Below, in pieces: positions 21,977 to 27,325 of a stretch of 27,325 bases of DNA (the first letter of the stretch is position 1; each line of letters begins with the position of its first letter). The notes beneath the pieces were generated by a model. It saw nothing but the letters and a program-made list of their open reading frames with translations, ran no database searches and had not been told where the DNA came from. The position numbers and the translations under genes were made by a program. The DNA is from CP2-2F sp034436235. GTDB taxonomy: Bacteria > Chloroflexota > Anaerolineae > Aggregatilineales > UBA2796. Where the stretch lies: the NCBI GenBank assembly GCA_034436235.1, contig DAOTWB010000096.1, positions 1-27,325 of the forward strand, read 5' to 3'.

Positions 21977-23077
21977 ATGACGAAGCGAGTGGTCGTCGCG
22001 ATGAGCGGCGGCGTGGATAGCTCTGTGGCGGCGGCGCTGATGGTGCAGGCAGGCTACGACGTGATCGGCATCATGATGCGGCTGTGGGCGGAAGATGGCG
22101 AAGGCGCACACGGCTACAATCGCTGCTGCACGCCTGACCAAATGACCGACGCTGCCAGAGTGGCGCGCAAGCTGGGCATTCCGTTCTACGTGCTGGATAC
22201 GCAAGCCGTCTTCAGGCGCCAGATCGTGCAATTCTTCGTCGAGCAGTACGGACGCGGCGTCACGCCGAATCCGTGCTTGGAATGCAATCGGCACATCCGC
22301 TTCGAGTGGCTGCTCAATCACGCGCTCTCGCTAGACGCCGATTATCTTGCCACTGGACATTATGCGCGCATACGGCAAGCGCCTGACGGCGCTTATCAGC
22401 TCTTGAAAGGCTTGGATGAGCGCAAAGATCAGAGCTATGTGCTGAGCGTGCTTGGACAAGCGCAGCTGGCGCGAGTCTTGTTTCCAATTGGCGAGCTGCA
22501 CAAGGCGCGCGTGCGCGAGATCGCCGCTGCGCTCGGCTTGGACGTGGCGTCCAAAGGCGAGAGTCAGGATTTGTGCTTCCTCGCCGATGGCGACTATCGC
22601 CGCTTTTTGCGCGAGCATAGCCCTGCCATGCTCGGCGCGCAGATCAGCCGCGAAGGCGAGATCAGGACGCGCGACGGTCGCGTGTTAGGCAAGCACACAG
22701 GCTTGCCGAACTACACCATCGGTCAGCGCAAAGGACTCGGCATCGCCAGCGCTGAGCCGCTGTATGTGATCGCGCTCGATGTCGCCAACAACGCGCTGAT
22801 CGTCGGCAGCCAAGCTGAGCTTGGCTGCGCGCAACTGACGGCAGCGCGCGTGAATTGGATCAGCGGCGCGCCGCCAGCGACGCCGATTCGCGCTGAGGTG
22901 AAGGTACGCTACAAGGCGCAGCCGATGCCTGCGCTCGTCACGCCGCTGCCGAACGGTCGCGCCCAAGTGATCTTGGACGCGCCCGTGCGCGGCATCACGC
23001 CCGGACAAGGCGCCGTGTTCTACCAAGGCGAGCTGTGCTTAGGCGGCGGCATCATTGAGCGACCTGACTCAGCTTGA
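21977..23077 (+). CDS. mnmA: tRNA-specific 2-thiouridylase MnmA
   Basis: MnmA installs the 2-thio group on U34 of tRNA-Lys, Glu and Gln, using ATP and sulfur relayed from a cysteine desulfurase. The 366-aa protein has the PP-loop MSGGVDSSV (residues 9-17), the nucleophilic C100 in NPCLECNRHIRFEWL and the second catalytic cysteine C200 in GESQDLCFL, matching C102 and C199 of the E. coli enzyme. DYLATGHYARI, DQSYVLSVL and HKARVREIA are further family landmarks, and the C-terminal part contains GLPNYTIGQRKGLGI. The length is normal. The last 26 bases overlap the end of the FHA-domain gene on the other strand, so the two genes share their 3' ends. Confidence 0.97.
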   Translation: MTKRVVVAMSGGVDSSVAAALMVQAGYDVIGIMMRLWAEDGEGAHGYNRCCTPDQMTDAARVARKLGIPFYVLDTQAVFRRQIVQFFVEQYGRGVTPNPCLECNRHIRFEWLLNHALSLDADYLATGHYARIRQAPDGAYQLLKGLDERKDQSYVLSVLGQAQLARVLFPIGELHKARVREIAAALGLDVASKGESQDLCFLADGDYRRFLREHSPAMLGAQISREGEIRTRDGRVLGKHTGLPNYTIGQRKGLGIASAEPLYVIALDVANNALIVGSQAELGCAQLTAARVNWISGAPPATPIRAEVKVRYKAQPMPALVTPLPNGRAQVILDAPVRGITPGQGAVFYQGELCLGGGIIERPDSA

Positions 23078-23546
23078 CGACCATGTACAAGTTGCCCAGC
23101 TGCAGCAGGTCGCCTTCGCTCAGGCGATACGTGCGCTGCGGCTGCAGCAAACGTCCGTTCAGGCGCGTGCCATTCGTGCTGCCTAGGTCGCGCACGTACA
23201 GCTGACCATCGCTCAGGATGAATTCAGCGTGCCGCCGCGAGACGCCTTTATCGCGCCCGTTGAACGGCGTCACGTCAATATCGGGCGTGAAGCCGTCCAC
23301 TTCATCAGGGCGACCGAGAATGGCGCGCTCGGTCACGGTCAGGCACAACGGAATGCTGCGCTCGTCTTGCACTAACAAGGTGAGCTGTCCGAGTGAAGTT
23401 GTGTGCGCATCTTGCGCTGCTGAAAAGGCTGACCGCGCTGAGTGCGCTCGCTCGTCGAGATGTTTTGTGTTGCGTTCAAGTGCCGCGTTGGATGATTCCA
23501 CCATATGCGCTGTTGTGAAAAGCAGCTGCTGATTGCCGCTCGGCAT
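23052..23546 (-). CDS. Small FHA-domain protein
   Basis: The C-terminal 100 residues form a forkhead-associated domain, which binds phosphothreonine peptides: ILGRPDEVDGFTPDIDVTPF, SRRHAEFILSDGQLYVRDL, GSTNGTRLNG and YRLSEGDLLQLGNLYMVV. The key Arg of LGR, the SxxH motif and the STNG turn are all present. The N-terminal 50-60 residues are polar and Ala/Ser-rich with no visible fold. The start is uncertain: ATG 23546 (164 aa) is taken here, with 23552 and 23504 as alternatives and no strong ribosome site for any. If 23504 is used, the -10-like TATGAT at 23553-23548 would serve it. No Ser/Thr kinase is adjacent, so the signalling partner must lie elsewhere. It overlaps the end of mnmA by 26 bases. 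Confidence 0.85.
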   Translation of the reverse strand: MPSGNQQLLFTTAHMVESSNAALERNTKHLDERAHSARSAFSAAQDAHTTSLGQLTLLVQDERSIPLCLTVTERAILGRPDEVDGFTPDIDVTPFNGRDKGVSRRHAEFILSDGQLYVRDLGSTNGTRLNGRLLQPQRTYRLSEGDLLQLGNLYMVVKLSQVAQ

Positions 23547-23567
23547 GATCATACTCAAAAACAACGT

Positions 23568-24740
23568 ATGAGCAATAGATTTCTCACGATCTGTGCGCAC
23601 TTTCTCGTCGCCCTGCTGATGGCAGGCTGCGCCAGCGCTGTGCGCGATGAAATTGGCGTACAGCGCTTCGCTCAGGACGTGCCTGCCCAGAGCGACTTGG
23701 CGCTGATAGCAGCGCAGCGCGGCGCGTGGATCGCTTGGGCAGGCGCATTGAGCGCGCCTGATCTTTTCGTGCAGCCTATCGGCGCGGCGCAGGCGTGGCA
23801 ATTTCCGATCAGCGGCGCGCCATCGCAAGTGCGCTTGCTGCCATTGGCAGAGCGGCGCGCTGCCTTGCTGTGGCTAGAGCGCTTGACTGGCAGCACGTCA
23901 CGCCTGCAATGCGCCACGCTCGAGCCGAGCGGCGCGTTGCGCCGTGCGCCGTTCGATATCGGTGCTGCGCAGCGCTACAGCGCCGTGCCAACGCCTGACG
24001 GCGGCATTTTAGCGTTCATCATCAACGATGGACAGCTCTCAATAGCGCGCTTGGATCGGCTCGGACGACCGTTCGGCGCATATCGTCTGGCGGAAGCGGC
24101 GCACCTTGCCGCGGCGACGCTCGACGCGCGCGATCGCGTGCATGTGTTGTGGCTCGCGCCGAGCGACGGCGCGCTCTGGCAGCTGCTGTACGTCACATTT
24201 GAGGTCGCTTTGCTCGATCAGCCTGCGCCGCGCCTGCCTGCGCCAACGCTTCTGGCAGTTCTGCGCCTTGCCGCTGGACAGTACATCGAGTCGCTGAGCG
24301 CAGGCACGGATGAGCTGGGCTTGTATGCAGTCTGGAATGTGATCGGCGTGCGGCAGGCAGGCGAGTCGGCGCGTTTAGAAGGCGTCTACTTTCCGCTCAG
24401 CGCGCCGACCGTCAGCCGCGCGCTCGATCTGAGCGCGTTGCCTGCCGATTTGCGCGGCGTCAGCATTCCTTTCGCCAATTTGCCGCAAGGCGGCGCGCCA
24501 ACTTTGGTCGGCAGCTTGCCGCGCCATGTGGTCTACGGCGCATTGACGGCGCAAGGCGTCTTCCGCGTGCGGCAACTGATGGCGGCAGGCGCGGACGAGC
24601 AGTTGGTCAGCGCAGCGGCAGCGGCGCTCAGCGCGAACAACGCCTTGCATCTGGCGTGGCTGACTCAGAACGCGCAAGGCGCGACTCAGCTGCGCTACGC
24701 CGTCTTTCCGCGTCCGCAGCCTGCCGTCGCCGTCAACTAG
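23568..24740 (+). CDS. Putative lipoprotein of unknown function
   Basis: The 390-aa product has a lipoprotein signal: hydrophobic ICAHFLVALLMAG followed by the lipobox cysteine (LMAGC). The mature part contains repeated beta-rich units with W, aliphatic and small residues (AQRGAWIAWAGALSAPDLFV, GGILAFIINDGQLSIARLD, RDRVHVLWLAPSDGALWQLL, NNALHLAWLTQNAQGATQL), which suggest an extracytoplasmic beta-propeller-like fold. I recognise no catalytic motif. ATG 23568 is chosen because it begins the signal peptide; the frame extends upstream to 23505. No ribosome site precedes it, so the mRNA may be leaderless from CATACT (23550-23555). The stop shares a CTAG with the converging lipoprotein gene. Confidence 0.75.
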   Translation: MSNRFLTICAHFLVALLMAGCASAVRDEIGVQRFAQDVPAQSDLALIAAQRGAWIAWAGALSAPDLFVQPIGAAQAWQFPISGAPSQVRLLPLAERRAALLWLERLTGSTSRLQCATLEPSGALRRAPFDIGAAQRYSAVPTPDGGILAFIINDGQLSIARLDRLGRPFGAYRLAEAAHLAAATLDARDRVHVLWLAPSDGALWQLLYVTFEVALLDQPAPRLPAPTLLAVLRLAAGQYIESLSAGTDELGLYAVWNVIGVRQAGESARLEGVYFPLSAPTVSRALDLSALPADLRGVSIPFANLPQGGAPTLVGSLPRHVVYGALTAQGVFRVRQLMAAGADEQLVSAAAAALSANNALHLAWLTQNAQGATQLRYAVFPRPQPAVAVN

Positions 24741-25477
24741 CCGACGCGCTCCCAGCGTCCGAAGCCTTCAGCGCTCTCGATCAAAGCGAAGACCTGCCGT
24801 CCGAGCGTGGTGATGAAGTGTTTGCCCGGTCCGGGCACCCACTTGCCATCTGAGCCGATGAAGCCGCCCGGCTGATAGACGTAGGAAGTGTTGAGCGCGA
24901 ACTCAGGCGTGGTCGCCCAGCCGAGCGCCTCGCGCAGTCCCGGCGTGGTGCGCCACAGTTTGCCGAAGCCACGGCGCGGCTGATACAGGCTCTCGCTAGG
25001 CGGAATCAGGTTTGGATCGAACTCGGGCTCGCCGTCTAGGAAAGTATCAGGGTAAATGCGCCACTCGCCCGTGTTCGGATTGCCTGGCGTGGTCAGCAAG
25101 ACCCAGATCACTTTGCGCGTGCTGATCCAGAACATATAGCCGTTCTGAAAATCTTGCTGCGCGATGAAGAGCTGAGCGCGCGTCTCGGTCGGGAAGGCGT
25201 TGAGCGTCGGCGTCAGGCTTGGCAAGGGCGACTCAACAGGCTGAACGACGGGCGCGCTCGGCTCAGCTGGTGTGGCTGTGGCGATCAGCTCAGGCGGCTG
25301 CGCTGTATCGGTCGGCGCGGCGGCGAGCGGTGGCGGCGTGACCGTGATGACAATTGTGTTCGGATCGGGCGTCGGCGAGATGATCACCACCAACTGCATC
25401 GGCGGCACGCTGCAGCCGACCATTGCCATAAGCGTCAACAACAGAGCGATCAACGCGCTGCGATAGTTTTTTCTCAT
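24737..25477 (-). CDS. Putative lipoprotein with Thr/Pro linker and RGFGKLW-type domain
   Basis: The 246-aa product has a lipoprotein signal (ALIALLLTLMAMVGC, cysteine at about residue 22). A Thr/Pro/Ala-rich linker to about residue 95 (ISPTPDPNTIVITVTPPPLA) follows. The folded C-terminal domain of about 140 residues contains QQDFQNGYMFWISTRKVIWV, WRIYPDTFLDGEPEFDP, YQPRRGFGKLWRTTPGLREA and LGWATTPEF. I associate this arrangement with surface lipoproteins of Chloroflexota; its function is unknown to me. ATG 25477 is chosen because it begins the signal peptide and has GGAG seven bases upstream; the frame continues to 25534. Its promoter is probably the extended -10 just upstream. Confidence 0.8.
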   Translation of the reverse strand: MRKNYRSALIALLLTLMAMVGCSVPPMQLVVIISPTPDPNTIVITVTPPPLAAAPTDTAQPPELIATATPAEPSAPVVQPVESPLPSLTPTLNAFPTETRAQLFIAQQDFQNGYMFWISTRKVIWVLLTTPGNPNTGEWRIYPDTFLDGEPEFDPNLIPPSESLYQPRRGFGKLWRTTPGLREALGWATTPEFALNTSYVYQPGGFIGSDGKWVPGPGKHFITTLGRQVFALIESAEGFGRWERVG

Positions 25478-25524
25478 CGGAAGTCTCCACTGGACACAAA
25501 GATGAAATCGTGTGTGCGCAGCAG

Positions 25525-25533
25525 ATTGTAGCA
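25525..25533 (-). promoter_or_regulatory. Extended -10 promoter of the 24737-25477 lipoprotein gene
   Basis: On the minus strand TGC (25533-25531) directly precedes TACAAT (25530-25525), a five-of-six -10 box with the TGn extension. There is no clear -35. The start would be near 25518, about 40 bases before the ATG. Confidence 0.55.
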
Positions 25534-25583
25534 CAGGCGCGCCGCATCTGTTGGACGCTTGCCCTACGCAGCGCGCCGTGCGA

Positions 25584-26552
25584 TCACTTCAAGGAGCGCG
25601 GATCGAAGGCGTCGCGCAGACCGTCGCCGAGGAAATTGATGCCCATCACCGTGAGCATGATGAAGAGCGCCGGGAAGAACCAATAGAACCAACTATCGAG
25701 GTAGCTATTTGCCTCGCCCATGATATTGCCCCAGGTCGGCGTTGGTGCGCGCACGCCAAGCCCTAGAAAGCCGAGATAGGCTTCCAGCAGAATGGCGGAC
25801 GCCACGCCGAGCGTCGCCGAGACGATGATCGGCGCTGTGCAGTTAGGCAGCACGTGCCGCAGGATGATCCGCCAGCTGTGCGCGCCGATGGAATGCGCCG
25901 CCGTCACGTACTCTTGCTCGCGCACCGAAAGCACCACTGAGCGCACAATGCGCGAGACGCGCATCCAGCTCGTCAAGCCGATCACGAACACGATCACGAT
26001 CATCGTGCTGCTGAAGCGCCTGCCCATGAACGTGAAATCAGGAAATTGCGTCGGATCGGAGAAGATGCGCAGCGCGATCAGCGCCAAGAATAGCTGCGGA
26101 ATGCTCAACATCGCCTCAGCCAAGCGCATCAGCAAGAAGTCCACAATGCCGCCTAGATAGCCAGCGATCAAGCCGACCGCCGTGCCGACCAATATCTGCA
26201 CCAGCATCGCCGTCACGCCGATGAACAGCGAGACCTGACCGCCGTAGATGGTGCGCGCCAAAATATCGCGTCCGATCACATCCGTGCCGAAGGGATGCTC
26301 AGCCGAAGGCGGCTGCAGCGCGCGGCGCGGATCGTTGTAGATAGAAGCCGACTCAGGGATAGCCAGCGAGCCGATCACAACGTATAGGATGACGAACAGC
26401 AGCAGCAGGATGCCGAAGATCGCCATGCGATGCTTGCGCAAACGGCGCATACTGCGCGCAAAATTGGAGACGCCTTTGACGTTCTGCTTTGGATCGAGCG
26501 AGAGGACGCGCTCGGCAGGCTTGCCTTGAAGACTATCAGTTTGCGTCGTCAT
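25584..26552 (-). CDS. Peptide/nickel-type ABC transporter permease, OppC/DppC family
   Basis: The 322-aa inner-membrane protein starts with a polar N-terminus and a first membrane helix (MAIFGILLLLFVILYVVIG), followed by HPFGTDVIGRDILARTIYGG, the signature of DppC/OppC. Five further hydrophobic segments follow. The EAA loop is TAAHSIGAHSWRIILRHVLP, and the C-terminus (GINFLGDGLRDAFDPRSLK) is typical. The start is set by GGAG eight bases upstream; the frame extends more than 150 codons further, but that part is antisense-type overlap with the OppB gene. It lies 11 bases behind the OppB-like gene and pairs with it in the channel. The binding protein and the two ATPases are not in the window, so whether the substrate is peptide, nickel or sugar cannot be told. 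Confidence 0.95.
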   Translation of the reverse strand: MTTQTDSLQGKPAERVLSLDPKQNVKGVSNFARSMRRLRKHRMAIFGILLLLFVILYVVIGSLAIPESASIYNDPRRALQPPSAEHPFGTDVIGRDILARTIYGGQVSLFIGVTAMLVQILVGTAVGLIAGYLGGIVDFLLMRLAEAMLSIPQLFLALIALRIFSDPTQFPDFTFMGRRFSSTMIVIVFVIGLTSWMRVSRIVRSVVLSVREQEYVTAAHSIGAHSWRIILRHVLPNCTAPIIVSATLGVASAILLEAYLGFLGLGVRAPTPTWGNIMGEANSYLDSWFYWFFPALFIMLTVMGINFLGDGLRDAFDPRSLK

Positions 26553-26563
26553 GCTGCCATCTC

Positions 26564-27325
26564 CTATGAGTAGCGGATGCGCGGATCGAGCCAAGTGTAG
26601 ACGATATCGGTCAGCAATTGAAAGACGACCACTGCCACGCTCAGCACCATCAGAATCGCCATCATGACAGGCACATCGGCGCGCTCGAAGCTCTCTATGA
26701 ACAGCCGTCCCATGCCAGGCCACGCGAAAATGCGCTCCGTGACCACTGCGCCTGCCAACAAGAACGGCAGGTCGAGCCCGATGAGCGTCACCAGCGGCAG
26801 GGCAGCATTTTTGAAGGCATGGCGGCGCACCACTTGCGACTCTGCCAAGCCTTTGGCGCGCGCCGTGCGGATGTAATCTTGGTTCAGCACTTCCAGCATC
26901 GAAGAGCGGATGAAGCGCACGTAGCCTGCCAGTTGAATCGCCACAAGGCAGAAGACAGGCAGCACCATGTGTTGCAACAGGCTGCCGAGCGTGCCATCGC
27001 CTGTGCCGCCCCACTTGATCGGCTCCAAGCCCCAGCGCCTGAATTGCACGGCGAAGATGTAAATCGTGAGCAGCGCGATGAAGAAGATCGGCATTGAATA
27101 GAAGAAAAAAGAGAGGCTGGTGATCACGTTATCCCAGAACGAATATTGCCGCACAGCTGAGAAAATGCCGATGGCGATCGCCAGCCCGACCGTCAGCACG
27201 TATGACGGAATCATCAAGACGAGCGTCCACGGCAAGCGCTCTTCAATGCGCGTCCACGAAGGGCGGCGCGTGACGAAAGAAATGCCCAAGTCGCCGCGCA
27301 GCACGCCGCGCCGCGTGCCTTGCTC
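26564..27325 (-). CDS. Peptide/nickel-type ABC transporter permease, OppB/DppB family (5' end outside window)
   Basis: 253 codons are visible, open to the window edge at a codon boundary, so the N-terminal membrane helix and about 70-90 residues lie outside. LRGDLGISFVTRRPSWTRI, LPWTLVLMIPSYVLTVGLAI and FWDNVITSLSFFFYSMPIFF are typical of DppB. The EAA loop is RTARAKGLAESQVVRRHAFK. The end LLTDIVYTWLDPRIRYS is the family C-terminus. It is the upstream partner of the OppC-like gene. The GTG at 27304 is an internal valine, not the start. Confidence 0.95.
   Translation of the reverse strand, partial: EQGTRRGVLRGDLGISFVTRRPSWTRIEERLPWTLVLMIPSYVLTVGLAIAIGIFSAVRQYSFWDNVITSLSFFFYSMPIFFIALLTIYIFAVQFRRWGLEPIKWGGTGDGTLGSLLQHMVLPVFCLVAIQLAGYVRFIRSSMLEVLNQDYIRTARAKGLAESQVVRRHAFKNAALPLVTLIGLDLPFLLAGAVVTERIFAWPGMGRLFIESFERADVPVMMAILMVLSVAVVVFQLLTDIVYTWLDPRIRYS

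Noticed and set aside
26553..27014. N-terminal extension of the OppC-like gene
   Set aside because: It runs in another frame through the conserved OppB-like gene on the same strand; a ribosome site precedes ATG 26552.
1..27325. CRISPR arrays, tRNA or rRNA genes, insertion sequences, prophage or defence islands
   Set aside because: I saw no spaced direct repeats, no cloverleaf-like tRNA sequence with a CCA-type end, no transposase or integrase motif, and no change in codon style that would mark an island.

Overview
The window looks like chromosomal DNA of a free-living heterotrophic bacterium, most likely a member of the Chloroflexota (Anaerolineae or a neighbouring class). This is inferred from gene style, not from a marker gene. 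The supporting signs are secreted proteins and lipoproteins with Thr/Pro-rich 'TPTP/TATP' linkers, a WD40 propeller protein introduced by an 'AISAANxxRLQLL' leader, an ABC-type sugar binding protein of a kind I associate with this phylum, and GC-rich codons full of GCGC. There is no rRNA, tRNA, CRISPR array, insertion sequence or phage gene. Coding density is high and no gap between genes exceeds about 260 bases.

Layout. Bases 1-990 hold the 3' part of a seven-bladed WD40 protein. Next come yebC (1114-1863) and a convergent DUF2085 membrane protein (1876-2634, minus). tilS (2894-3862, minus) diverges from a membrane-anchored C39-like peptidase with TPR repeats (3970-5514). A secreted clan GH-A glycosidase-like protein (5633-7081) ends at a strong hairpin terminator. 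It faces a YyaL-type thioredoxin-fold protein (7136-9193, minus), which is divergent from a pepF-like oligopeptidase (9359-11140) followed at 9 bp by a GH2 beta-mannosidase (11150-13627).

The core of the window is a six-gene sugar-uptake operon (13817-21147): LacI-family repressor, solute-binding protein, two membrane permeases, a secreted clan-A glycosidase and a GH1 beta-glucosidase. Its order resembles the actinobacterial cebR-cebEFG-bglC cello-oligosaccharide locus. The promoter carries palindromes very close to the CebR/CelR box TGGGAGCGCTCCCA. My model is that oligosaccharides cut outside the cell are imported by the ABC transporter (its ATPase must be encoded elsewhere), hydrolysed by the GH1 enzyme and perhaps by the neighbouring beta-mannosidase, and that a pathway sugar lifts the repressor from its own promoter. 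The operon ends at a 14-bp hairpin terminator.

Downstream are an unrecognised 220-aa protein (21251-21913), mnmA (21977-23077), a small FHA-domain protein (minus, overlapping the end of mnmA), a lipoprotein (23568-24740), a second, convergent lipoprotein that shares a CTAG stop with it (24737-25477, minus), and two Opp/Dpp-type peptide permease genes on the minus strand (25584-26552 and 26564-27325, the latter cut by the window end).

No clearly new multi-gene system is visible. The most useful leads are the CebR-like operator cluster, the uncharacterised clan-A glycosidases, and the C39-TPR protein.
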